In this document: piece after piece, positions 48,725-56,463 of the stretch
Layout of the letters: the number at the start of each line of letters is the position of its first letter
Position numbering within the stretch: position 1 is the stretch's first letter
NCBI RefSeq assembly: GCF_008087625.1
Contig: NZ_CP042997.1
Location: forward strand, 1,178,001 to 1,242,000
DNA from: Aquisphaera giovannonii
Lineage (GTDB): Bacteria > Planctomycetota > Planctomycetia > Isosphaerales > Isosphaeraceae
Reading direction: 5' to 3'
Length of the DNA stretch: 64,000 nucleotides
Made by a program: the position numbers and the translations under genes
Notes under the pieces: model-generated
Databases searched by the model: none
What the model saw: the letters and a program-made list of their open reading frames with translations, nothing else
Told to the model about the DNA's origin: nothing

Positions 48725-50755
48725 ATGGGTGATGCTGCGCCCCGGACGCCGCCGGATGAGCCGGCCCGACTCCGGCTCGGTCCAGCCGTCACGCTCTCGA
48801 TGGCCGTCTGGCTGGGCCTGTGCGCGGGGTACCTGGACCTCTCGCTGATCGTGGTCAAGAAGCTGGCGTTGAACAAGGAAGGGTCCTTCCGGGCCGCGCG
48901 GGACTTCCCCTGGACGGTGCCGCTCGGCCACGTGGTCCTGATGCTCGCGCTGGGGGCGGTGGTGGCGTTCGTGTCGTGGCGGCGGCCGCGATGGACGCCG
49001 CCCTGGGCGGCGGCGTGGCTCATGGGGATGATGGCCTTCTGGGCCGCCCTGCTCCGCCTGCCGATCAGCCCGTGGGCCGGCCTGGCGCTGGCCTTCGGGA
49101 TGGGGAAGCTCTTCAGCGACCTCGTGGCGGCCCGAGGCTTCGGCCCCCGCGTGGGCTGGACGCGGAGGAGCCTGGCGGTGTTCGCCTGCGTGCTGGCCGC
49201 GTGCTTCGCCGGCAGCACGGGCCGGCGGATGATCGGCGAGGTGAGGGCGGTCGCCGGGCTGCCCCCCGCGCCGGCGTCGGCGCCCAACGTCCTGTTCGTC
49301 GTCTGGGACACGGTCCGGAGCGTCAGCCTCAGCTCGTACGGATATGAGCCCGAGACGACGCCGAACCTGTCGCGATGGGCGCAACGGGGCGTGCAGTTCG
49401 AGAAGGCGCTGGCGCCGTCCCCGTGGACCTACCCCTCGCACGCGAGCTTCTTCACGGGCCGCTGGCCGTTCCAGATCAATGCCCAGTGGAAGTTCTCGCT
49501 CGACACGCCGGACCCCACGCTCGCGGAATACCTGCAGTCTCGCGGCTACCAGACGGCGGGGTTCGTGGGGAACACGAACTCGTGCAATTACGAGACGGCC
49601 CTCGACCGGGGCTTCATCCATTACGACGACTACGCGCTGACGCCGCGGGCCCTGCTCACGCGCACCGTGCCGGGCCGGTGGATGCTCGAGAACCTGCTCC
49701 TGCTGGTCGATCCTTACGAGCGGAAGTGGGCCAACCTCCAGTCCCGCGGGGCGGAGGGGATCAACGGGGCCTTCCTGGGGTGGCTGGACCGGAGGCGGGC
49801 CGACCGCCCGTTCTTCGCGTTCCTGAACTTCTTCGACGCCCACGAGCCGTACGTCGCCCCCGCCGGCTTCGCCGGGCGGTTCGGGGTCGCCCCGCAGGGC
49901 CTGAAGGACCAGCAGATGCTCGTCGACTTCATCGGGATGCCGAAGCAGCTGTTGACTCCCCGCGACCTGGAGATGCTCCGGGGCTCCTACGAGAGCTGCA
50001 TCGCCTCCCTCGACGACCGGTTCGGCCGCCTGATGGACTCGCTGGAGGAGAAGGGCCTCCTGCAAAATACGATCGTGGTCCTGACCGCCGACCACGGCGA
50101 GGCCTTCGCGGAGCACGGCATCTTCACGCACTCGTACGCGGTCGAGATCCAGGAGGTGGGGGTCCCGCTGCTGATCCTCGCGCCCGGGGCGCCCGGGGGG
50201 CGGAAGGAGCCGACGGCCGTGAGCCTCCGCGACCTGCCCGCGACGGTGGTCGAGCTGGCGGGGCTGGGGGACGGCTCGCCGTTCCCGGGCCGCTCGCTGG
50301 CGGCCTGCTGGCGGGCCCCGGCCGGGCAGCCCCCCGATCAGCCCCCCAGCCCCGCCCTCTCGGAGAAGGCCGACGAGACCGTCTTCCCCTCGCCGCACGG
50401 CGAGGGCCCCAACCTCGGCAACGTGCAGTTCTCGGTGGTCTCGCCGTTCGGGATCCAGTACGTCCGGAATGGCGACGGGCGCGAGTCGATCTACAACCTG
50501 TGGCGGGATCCCGCCGCGGGGGTCAACATGATCTCCTTCCCCGAGATGGCGCCCTTGCTGCCCAAGCTCCGGGGGATGCTCCTGGATGTGATCACGGCCG
50601 AACGCGCCTCGGCCGAGGTCGAGGGGGGCTACATGGCGGCCTATCGCGACCGCCTCGCCGACGTCGTCCGGGCGGACGCCGGCCGGGCCGTCACGCCGAC
50701 GGAGGGCGTGGCGACGGAGGCGGGGGCGTCGGGTGCCGAGGCGGGAGGCCAGTAG
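48725..50755 (+). CDS. membrane-anchored sulfatase-fold protein with Thr in place of the formylglycine Cys
   Basis: A 676-residue protein (from the ATG at 48725, which has GAGG nine bases upstream; ATG at 48680 is an alternative). Four or five TM helices occupy the first 170 residues. The soluble alkaline-phosphatase/sulfatase-fold domain starts at NVLFVVWDTVRSVSLSSYGY. The position that carries Cys/Ser-x-Pro-x-Arg in true sulfatases reads WTYPSHASFFTG, so it has Thr and His. The metal-site motifs FFDAHEPY and LTADHGEAFAEHG are present. Thr nucleophiles are used by phosphoglycerol and phosphoethanolamine transferases of this superfamily, so a transfer or phosphodiester reaction is as likely as sulfate hydrolysis. 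Confidence 0.88.
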   Translation: MGDAAPRTPPDEPARLRLGPAVTLSMAVWLGLCAGYLDLSLIVVKKLALNKEGSFRAARDFPWTVPLGHVVLMLALGAVVAFVSWRRPRWTPPWAAAWLMGMMAFWAALLRLPISPWAGLALAFGMGKLFSDLVAARGFGPRVGWTRRSLAVFACVLAACFAGSTGRRMIGEVRAVAGLPPAPASAPNVLFVVWDTVRSVSLSSYGYEPETTPNLSRWAQRGVQFEKALAPSPWTYPSHASFFTGRWPFQINAQWKFSLDTPDPTLAEYLQSRGYQTAGFVGNTNSCNYETALDRGFIHYDDYALTPRALLTRTVPGRWMLENLLLLVDPYERKWANLQSRGAEGINGAFLGWLDRRRADRPFFAFLNFFDAHEPYVAPAGFAGRFGVAPQGLKDQQMLVDFIGMPKQLLTPRDLEMLRGSYESCIASLDDRFGRLMDSLEEKGLLQNTIVVLTADHGEAFAEHGIFTHSYAVEIQEVGVPLLILAPGAPGGRKEPTAVSLRDLPATVVELAGLGDGSPFPGRSLAACWRAPAGQPPDQPPSPALSEKADETVFPSPHGEGPNLGNVQFSVVSPFGIQYVRNGDGRESIYNLWRDPAAGVNMISFPEMAPLLPKLRGMLLDVITAERASAEVEGGYMAAYRDRLADVVRADAGRAVTPTEGVATEAGASGAEAGGQ

Positions 50756-51295
50756 GGGGAGCCTCGGTCGAGTCGCGAGGGGGCTCGCCCCGCGGACCCG
50801 CACGGCCCGCCCGGCACCCCGCCGGCCGAGCTCCACGCGGGCACCCCAGCCGGTGCCCCGTCCCTCGCCCCGACCGGGGCGCCCCGGGCCCCGCGGCCGA
50901 CGCCCGCCGGTTCTGCCGGGCAGATTCGGCCGCCACGCCGGGCATGCGGGACTCTCCCAGGCTCAGCCCCTGATCCGGGTGCCGGGACGGCCGCCGGTCG
51001 GGTCTGCAGGCGAGAGGCCGGGCCGGGCCCGACCGCTCAGTGACGGGCCCGCCCGCTCAGTGACGGTCCCACGAGTCCTGTACCCCAAGCAGCGTCTCGT
51101 CGCGACCAGTCTCCGGCAAGCGGCAGGTCCGGATCCGCTTCCCCCTCTTGCGAAGGGGGGATCCAGGGGGTGATTTCGATCGCCTCGGCCCGGATCCATA
51201 CACCCCCTCTGGCTCCCCCTTCGTAAGAGGGAGAACCGGGATCGGCTCGCCTTCTCGAGGGGGATTTCACGAAGCGTTGCTTATGGGGCAGACCC
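50756..51295. other. convergent intergenic region with repeat D3
   Basis: A 540-base gap between convergent genes. Repeat D3 (51129-51245) is the only recognised element. A doubled CACTGAGCGG-type segment lies near 51035-51065 (GACGGGCCCGCCCGCTCAGT preceded by a similar CGCTCAGTGACGGG). No gene or T-run terminator was found. Confidence 0.4.
51129..51245. repeat. repeat family D, copy 3
   Basis: A 117-base element with ends CCCCCTCTTGCGAAGGGGGG and CTCCCCCTTCGTAAGAGGGAG. The inner GATTTCGATCGCCTCGGCC is the reverse complement of the D1 core, so the two copies are in opposite orientation. Confidence 0.75.
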
Positions 51296-52555
51296 TCAAT
51301 CCCGATACGGGTGCTTCCCCTGATAGAGGAGGAGGCGGCGGCGGCACCGGGACCAGGTCTCCTCGTCCTTCTCGCGGTCCAGGAGCCGGACGGCCTGCTC
51401 CTGCCAACGGACGGCGGAGGCGAAGTCGCCGGCCTCGGCGCAGGCGGCGCCCAGGGCGTCGAGGCAGGCGGGGTCCCGGTAGCGGGTCAGCTCGCAGGCG
51501 GCGGTCGCCTCGGCCACGGCGCGGGGGCCGTCGCGGCTGACGGCGTCGGGGACGGTGGCGAGCAGCCAGGCGAGGACGCGGTGCGGCTCCGGGTCCTCCG
51601 GCGAGGCGCGGCGGGCGGCCTCGGCGGCGTCGGCGACCGCGCGGGCGTGGTCGAATCGCTGCTTCCAGGACTTCGACCGCAGCAGGAGCGCCCGCGTGCA
51701 GGAGGGGTCGAGCTCCAGGGCCCGGGTGAAGTCGGCGATGGCCGCCCGCGAGTTCAGGTCGGCGAGGAAGCCCTCGCCGCGGAGGATGTAGCTCTCCGGG
51801 TCGGCCGGGCGCATCCGGAGGATCTGGTCGAAGTCGGCCATCGCCTGGTTGCGCCGCCCCCGCGCCGAGCAGATCCTCGCCCGCGTCGCCAGGGAGGCGA
51901 GCCCGGCCGGGTCCAGCCGGACGGCCTCGTTCAGGTCCGCGAGGGCCTCCGGGAAGTAACGCCGGGCGTCCTGGGCGACGGCCCGGTCGCGGTAGGCCGC
52001 GGCGAGGCCCGGGTCGAGGCGGATCGCCTCGGTGAACGCGTCGACGGCCGGCCGGTACGACCGCTGCCCGAGGAGCGCCAGGCCCCTCAGGTGATGGCCC
52101 CTGGGGTCCCCGGGCTCGATCCGGATGGCGGCGTCGGCGTCGGCGAGGGCCCGCGCCCAGTCCCCCGCCTCCATCCGCACCTTCGCGCGGCTGCGGAGGG
52201 CCTCGGAGTCCTTCGGGTCCGCGTCGATCCGCCGGCCGAGGTAGTCGCCGGCGGATTCCAGGGGGAGGATCTGGTCCATCCCGATCCAGCCGCGGACCCC
52301 GCCGCCGTCGGCCTCGATGTCCGCCATGCCCTCGCCCAGCCGGGCGACCCGGAAGAGGCATTCGCCCTTGCCGTCCAGCTCCTTCTCGCCGTCCCGCAGC
52401 GGCGTGTCCGGGTCCTTGAGCAGCACCCTGGAGCCGACGGCGATCGGCTCGCCGCCCGCCCCGGCCGCCGCGGCCGGCCGCGCGCCGGCCGCGGCGAGCA
52501 AGAGGAGGAAGAGGGACGTCCGGGCAAGGTGGGATGGTCGGGCGGGCTTCGGCAT
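51296..52555 (-). CDS. alternative: TPR protein from an internal start
   Basis: If the proline-coding G-tract contains an indel, or an internal start is used, this 419-residue protein would be separate. From the ATG at 52555 it has its own signal peptide (basic MPKPARPSHLARTS then LFLLLLAAAGARPAAA), an SH3-like segment (VGSRVLLKDPDTPLRDGEKE) and TPRs to the end. It would be periplasmic. No strong ribosome binding site precedes 52555, which argues against an efficient internal start. Confidence 0.4.
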   Translation of the reverse strand: MPKPARPSHLARTSLFLLLLAAAGARPAAAAGAGGEPIAVGSRVLLKDPDTPLRDGEKELDGKGECLFRVARLGEGMADIEADGGGVRGWIGMDQILPLESAGDYLGRRIDADPKDSEALRSRAKVRMEAGDWARALADADAAIRIEPGDPRGHHLRGLALLGQRSYRPAVDAFTEAIRLDPGLAAAYRDRAVAQDARRYFPEALADLNEAVRLDPAGLASLATRARICSARGRRNQAMADFDQILRMRPADPESYILRGEGFLADLNSRAAIADFTRALELDPSCTRALLLRSKSWKQRFDHARAVADAAEAARRASPEDPEPHRVLAWLLATVPDAVSRDGPRAVAEATAACELTRYRDPACLDALGAACAEAGDFASAVRWQEQAVRLLDREKDEETWSRCRRRLLLYQGKHPYRD

Positions 52556-53692
52556 CGCGGTCTTCGGGGTCGAGGGGCGGGCGGGGTTCCTTCCTATCCC
52601 TGCCGTAGCGTCATCCGGGCCGGCACCGGCCGGGAAAGCCGCGGAGGGCGGGGGCGGGGGTGGGGGCGGGGCGACGCGCGTCAGCCTGTCCACGGCGCCG
52701 GCCATGAGGTGCTGGACCAGCGTGTAGGCGATGATCGGCAGGAGGACGCGGGGGTGGCCGGCCATGGCCATGGAGGCCAGGACCATGCCGGTGCCGTTGT
52801 TGCTCATGCCGAGGCCGAAGACGAGGGCGACGCGGCGGTCGCGGCCCGACCGGAGGGCCGCGGCGACGGCCCATCCGGAGGCGAACATGACGGCGCAGAG
52901 GCCCGCGACGACCGCCAGGGTGAGGCCCAGGAACCGGGCGTCGCGCCCGGCGACGGCGTGCGGCAGCGCGATCGCCGAGTTCGCGTAGTTGAGCAGGAGC
53001 AGCATGAGGATGTTGGAGGCCTTCAGCAGGGGCCTCGCCGCCGCGGCCCGCCGCTCGCCGATCAGGCGGCGGGCGAGGACGCCGGCGAAGGTGGGCAGGA
53101 CCACGGCCGCGGCCAGGAACGCCTCCGCGCCGCCGTCGGCCAGGCCGCGGAGGTCCCTCGCGTAGTCGCCGCTCGCCAGCAGCCCGGCGGCGTGCAGGAC
53201 CGCCGGGGTCGTCAGCGGGCTGAGGATCGTCGAGCCGAGCACCAGCCCCAGGCTCATCGCGAGGTCGCCGTCGGCGTTCTGCGACCAGGCGGTGGAGGCG
53301 CCGGCGATGGGCATCGCGGCCACCAGGGCCAGGCCGACGAGGAGGCTCTGCACCTCGTCCGGGTGCCCCCAGCCCGACAGCGCCAGATGCACGCCCCCGA
53401 GGTAGATCAGCGGCGCGGCGAGGTTGGCGGCCAGGCCGACGAGCATGGGCCCGGGGCCCCTCGCCAGGGTCCGGAACTGGCCGGTCCGCACCCCGAGGCC
53501 GGCGTTGAACAGGAGGAAGGCCAGGACCAGGAGCGGCGGCGACAGCTCGAGCGATCCGCCCAGGATCGCGACCCTCCCGGCGGAGAGGGCGCGGATCGAG
53601 ATCCCGGGCCCCGGGAAGGCGGCGGCCGCCGCGTAGGCGCCCACGAGCAGCGTGAGGAAATGGGCCTGGAGGAGGCCCGCGAGCTTGGCCAT
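51296..53692 (-). CDS. BASS-family transporter open in frame into a secreted-type TPR protein
   Basis: A 798-residue continuous reading frame holding two apparent proteins. Residues 1-335 are a bile acid:sodium symporter (BASS) family permease with about ten helices (PPLLVLAFLLFNAGLGVRTG; family motif in FGLGMSNNGTGMVLAS). A run of prolines (G-tract 52646-52672 on the plus strand) follows. At residue 380 a Met begins a signal-peptide-like segment (LARTSLFLLLLAAAGARPAA), then an SH3-like region and about eight TPRs (ARALADADAAIRIEPGDPRG, RAAIADFTRALELDPSC). Either this is a true fusion, or one indel in the G-tract joined two genes. One frame over, stops (TGA, TAG) lie directly after the G-tract. 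Confidence 0.8.
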   Translation of the reverse strand: MAKLAGLLQAHFLTLLVGAYAAAAAFPGPGISIRALSAGRVAILGGSLELSPPLLVLAFLLFNAGLGVRTGQFRTLARGPGPMLVGLAANLAAPLIYLGGVHLALSGWGHPDEVQSLLVGLALVAAMPIAGASTAWSQNADGDLAMSLGLVLGSTILSPLTTPAVLHAAGLLASGDYARDLRGLADGGAEAFLAAAVVLPTFAGVLARRLIGERRAAAARPLLKASNILMLLLLNYANSAIALPHAVAGRDARFLGLTLAVVAGLCAVMFASGWAVAAALRSGRDRRVALVFGLGMSNNGTGMVLASMAMAGHPRVLLPIIAYTLVQHLMAGAVDRLTRVAPPPPPPPPSAAFPAGAGPDDATAGIGRNPARPSTPKTAMPKPARPSHLARTSLFLLLLAAAGARPAAAAGAGGEPIAVGSRVLLKDPDTPLRDGEKELDGKGECLFRVARLGEGMADIEADGGGVRGWIGMDQILPLESAGDYLGRRIDADPKDSEALRSRAKVRMEAGDWARALADADAAIRIEPGDPRGHHLRGLALLGQRSYRPAVDAFTEAIRLDPGLAAAYRDRAVAQDARRYFPEALADLNEAVRLDPAGLASLATRARICSARGRRNQAMADFDQILRMRPADPESYILRGEGFLADLNSRAAIADFTRALELDPSCTRALLLRSKSWKQRFDHARAVADAAEAARRASPEDPEPHRVLAWLLATVPDAVSRDGPRAVAEATAACELTRYRDPACLDALGAACAEAGDFASAVRWQEQAVRLLDREKDEETWSRCRRRLLLYQGKHPYRD

Positions 53693-53922
53693 CGAGTCGT
53701 TCCGGTCGGCGGGATGGGGGGCCCCTCGCCGCCCGCGGGGAGGTCGTGCGGGGGGGCGAGGCCCGGGTGAAGTCCGTGCTATTGTAGCCGAGGCCGTCCC
53801 CCGGATCGATCGCCGCTTCGCGGGCCTGGCGCCGGGGTCGTCCCCGCATCCTTCCTTGCCGCCCCGGCCGGTCGCGCGAAGAATGCAGGATATCCCCGAC
53901 CCGTCGAGACTGCGGAGGCACG

Positions 53923-55785
53923 ATGGACAACCACTCGCCACGGGACGTGGCGGAAGGCGTCACGCCGAGTGAGGATGCGACGAGGAGCTGGCATCCCGGC
54001 GACGGCGAGTCCCCGCGCGGGGCGGCCGGGGCCGCGGACTCGGGCGGGTTCACGCCCCGGGCGGCGATCGCCCGGCATGCCGCCCGGCCGGGGGCGGCCG
54101 GGGTCCGCTCGGCGATCCGCTCCCGGCTCGGCGAGCTGCCGGTGGTCTACCTCCTCCTGCTGGGCCTGTCGATCTCCTGGCGCGTGCTGATCGGCCGGGA
54201 GGATTGGATGCTCCTCGAGGTGGACCTGGCCCTGATCGCCAGCCTCGTGGCGTTCATGGCGGTGCTCTGGAGCCGCTGGCCCCTCTCCTCGACCTGGCTG
54301 AAGGGCATCGAGCTGGGGATGGTCGGCATGATCGCGGCGCGGAACGTCTTCGTCCAGTTCCACATGATGCTCGGCTACTCGCTGCTCCGCGACCGGATGA
54401 TGGCCCAGCTCACGATGAAGAACGTGGTGCTGCTGGACGCCGTGCTGATCCTCACCTACGGGCTCTACGTCCCGAAGGGCTGGCGGCGGGCGGCGGCGAT
54501 CGTCTTCCCCCTGGCCCTGATCCCCTTCGCCACGCTGCTGGTGCTGGTGCTCCGCTATCCCGAGCCGATGGGCTGGCTCTGGCTCGGCTGGAGCGGCAGC
54601 ACGACGCCCCGGCTCTACCTCTTCGCGTTCGACGCCACCGTGCTGCTCATCCTGGCCGTCGGCGCGACCCTGGGCGCCTTGATGGTGGGGCGGCTCCGCC
54701 GCGAGGTGGACGAGGCGCGGCAGCTCGGGCAGTACCGCCTGGAGGGGAAGATCGGCTCCGGCGGCATGGGCGAGGTCTACCTGGCCGAGCACGCGCTCCT
54801 GAAGCGCCCCTGCGCCGTGAAGCTGATCCGCCCGAGGGAGGCGGCCGACCCGGACGCCCTGGAGCGGTTCGAGCACGAGGTCCGGATCACGGCGACGCTC
54901 TCGCACCCCAACACGGTGGAGATCTACGACTACGGCCGGACCGAGGACGGCCTGTACTACTACGTGATGGAATACCTGCCGGGCCTGAACCTGGCGGAGC
55001 TCGTCCGGCGGCACGGGCCCCTGCCCCCGGCCCGCGCGGCCCACCTGCTGCGGCAGGTCTGCGGGGCGGTGCAGGAGGCGCACGAGGCGGGCCTGATCCA
55101 CCGGGACATCAAGCCGTCGAACATCGTGGCCTCGCGGCGGGGCGGCGTCTGCGACGTGGCGAAGCTGCTGGACTTCGGGCTGGTCCGGTCCTCGCCCTCG
55201 CACCGCGCCGGGGCCGCGGGCGGGGCGGCCCGGGTCTTCGGGACGCCGCTATTCATGTCACCGGAGCAGGCCGTCGGGGCCCCCGAGCTGGACCCCCGCA
55301 GCGACATCTACTCGCTCGGCGCCGTGGCCTATTTCCTGCTGACCGGGCGGCCGCCGTTCCAGGGCGACCGGGGCCTGACGGTGATGCTCGCCCACGCCCG
55401 AGAGCCGGTCACCCCCCCTTCCCAGCTCGTCGCGGGCCTGCCGACGGACCTGGAGCGCGTGGTCCTCCGCTGCATGGCCAAGGACCGCGAGGACCGCTAT
55501 CGCGACGCCGACTCCCTGGAGCGGGCCCTGGCCGCCTGCGCCTGCGCCGACGGCTGGGACCACCGCGTCGCCGCCCTCTGGTGGGCCGAGGTCGATCGGC
55601 GCGACGCCGGCGCCTCCTCGCCCCTCCGGCCCCCGCCGCGCCCGCCCGCGAGCCCGGATCGCACCGGGCCGCCGCCCGCCCCGCCCTCCGCCGCCGCAGG
55701 GCCCAGTCCCGACCGCCCGGCGGTGCGCCGGCCCGCGGTGCCGGGGGCTTCGTCGTTCCGGAGAAACCGCGGACCGGACGGTTGA
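53923..55785 (+). CDS. serine/threonine protein kinase with six-helix N-terminal membrane domain
   Basis: A 620-residue eukaryotic-like kinase. A soluble 70-residue Ala/Arg-rich head leads to six TM helices (from LPVVYLLLLGLSISW to LLILAVGATLGALMVG), so the membrane domain precedes the kinase, unlike PknB types where a TM helix follows it. The kinase domain begins YRLEGKIGSGGMGEVYLAEH (glycine loop). It then has CAVKLI (Lys), HRDIKPSNIV (catalytic loop), LLDFGLV (DFG) and GTPLFMSPEQA (activation segment end). The C-terminal 80 residues are Pro/Arg-rich and disordered. A GGAGG site precedes the ATG. It diverges from the BASS-TPR gene; the ligand or substrate is unknown. Confidence 0.93.
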   Translation: MDNHSPRDVAEGVTPSEDATRSWHPGDGESPRGAAGAADSGGFTPRAAIARHAARPGAAGVRSAIRSRLGELPVVYLLLLGLSISWRVLIGREDWMLLEVDLALIASLVAFMAVLWSRWPLSSTWLKGIELGMVGMIAARNVFVQFHMMLGYSLLRDRMMAQLTMKNVVLLDAVLILTYGLYVPKGWRRAAAIVFPLALIPFATLLVLVLRYPEPMGWLWLGWSGSTTPRLYLFAFDATVLLILAVGATLGALMVGRLRREVDEARQLGQYRLEGKIGSGGMGEVYLAEHALLKRPCAVKLIRPREAADPDALERFEHEVRITATLSHPNTVEIYDYGRTEDGLYYYVMEYLPGLNLAELVRRHGPLPPARAAHLLRQVCGAVQEAHEAGLIHRDIKPSNIVASRRGGVCDVAKLLDFGLVRSSPSHRAGAAGGAARVFGTPLFMSPEQAVGAPELDPRSDIYSLGAVAYFLLTGRPPFQGDRGLTVMLAHAREPVTPPSQLVAGLPTDLERVVLRCMAKDREDRYRDADSLERALAACACADGWDHRVAALWWAEVDRRDAGASSPLRPPPRPPASPDRTGPPPAPPSAAAGPSPDRPAVRRPAVPGASSFRRNRGPDG

Positions 55786-55934
55786 ATTGGGGGGGCGTCG
55801 CCGCTAAAGTTACTCTGTCGTTCCGAGCCCCACACACGCTCGGTCGACTTTCGGGTCGCACTACCGTGGTGCGACGGACTAGAGCCCGCTCCCGCGCGAG
55901 GCTGGACTCCCGCGGGCCCGGGGAGGCTAGAACG

Positions 55935-55982
55935 AAAGGAGGTGATCGCGTGTGTAGTGATAACCAGGAGCGGCTCGCCTAA
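55935..55982 (+). promoter_or_regulatory. perfect Shine-Dalgarno sequence with ten-codon reading frame
   Basis: AAAGGAGGTGATC (55935-55947) is the exact complement of the 3' end of 16S rRNA, far stronger than any other site in the window. Two bases later a GTG opens a ten-codon frame, MCSDNQERLA, ending at TAA (55980-55982). An eight-pair hairpin (CCGACGGG, TTG loop, CCCGTCGG, 55989-56007) follows seven bases on. It could be a translated upstream frame or a ribosome standby/stall site; a true small protein is less likely. Confidence 0.5.
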
Positions 55983-56166
55983 CGGCCGCCGACGGGTTGC
56001 CCGTCGGGCAGCCGCATCTTCGACCAATACCTTACGGTTTGGTTCGGCCAGGCCCGCGGCCACAAGCCCGGGCCTGGCTGGATTCCCGTTCGTGAGATTC
56101 TCGCATAGATTCGCTCGCCTCGTCGGTCGTGTTCTCCGGCGGCCATGCCGCCGGACCTGGGGTCCC

Positions 56167-56289
56167 ATGACTCTCCTCCTGACGCCGGCCCATACCTACG
56201 GCCCGAGCATCAACCGCGGATGGTGCCGGTCCTGGGCGTTTACCAGGCCACAACCAGGTCCCCGGCCCGAGGAGGGTGCACGCGTCTGA
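56167..56289 (+). CDS. putative Trp-rich leader peptide of the DAHP synthase attenuator
   Basis: A 40-residue frame starting ATG at 56167 (a GGGG lies five bases before it). It contains Tyr at codon 11 and the cluster GWCRSWAF, with two Trp codons at 56221-56223 and 56233-56235 and Phe at 56239-56241. The rest is Pro/Arg/Glu-rich, and it ends with TGA at 56287-56289, 31 bases before the terminator. The second Trp codon is inside stem strand 1 (56226-56235). A stalled ribosome there would leave strand 2 (56254-56265) free. Codon bias alone would not single it out; the evidence is position plus competing stems. Confidence 0.45.
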   Translation: MTLLLTPAHTYGPSINRGWCRSWAFTRPQPGPRPEEGARV

Positions 56290-56358
56290 CCCCGCCCTCC
56301 ACCTTTCAGGCACACATTCCAGCCCCGGGACCTGGCCTTCAGGTCCCGGGGCTTTTTT
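56226..56358 (+). terminator. attenuator: competing stems and Rho-independent terminator
   Basis: The terminator is a perfect 13-pair stem (AGCCCCGGGACCT at 56321-56333 with AGGTCCCGGGGCT at 56341-56353, seven-base loop) followed by six T (56353-56358). Upstream, AGGTCCCCGG at 56256-56265 can pair with the terminator's 5' arm (seven contiguous pairs plus two past a bulge), forming an antiterminator. That same strand also pairs with CCGG and CCTGG at 56226-56235. The three mutually exclusive stems match the 1:2, 2:3, 3:4 logic of amino-acid attenuators. It stands 105 bases before the DAHP synthase start. Confidence 0.7.
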
Positions 56359-56463
56359 CGTTCCCGACCCCCACGCAATCACGATTCGTACCCGACCTGT
56401 ACCAGCCCCGGCCGACGGCGGAGTGGCCGCCGCGGCCGATCCATCCTTGGGAGACGGTGGACC

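Larger units (their letters stand above)
55786..56463. promoter_or_regulatory. long structured leader upstream of DAHP synthase
   Basis: A 678-base region between the kinase gene and the DAHP synthase gene. From 55930 on it looks like a transcribed leader with strong stems: 55989-56007 (eight pairs), 56047-56078 (ten pairs), 56135-56155 (nine pairs, three-base loop) and a terminator at 56321-56358. It also contains two short reading frames with start signals (see separate entries). The promoter is probably within 55786-55930, where CGCTAAAGTTACTCTG is the AT-richest part. Confidence 0.55.

Noticed and set aside
55942-56289. A 115-codon frame through the DAHP synthase leader
   Set aside because: Its proposed start lies inside the perfect Shine-Dalgarno sequence and it crosses several strong stems; only its last 40 codons, from the ATG at 56167, are considered as a leader peptide.
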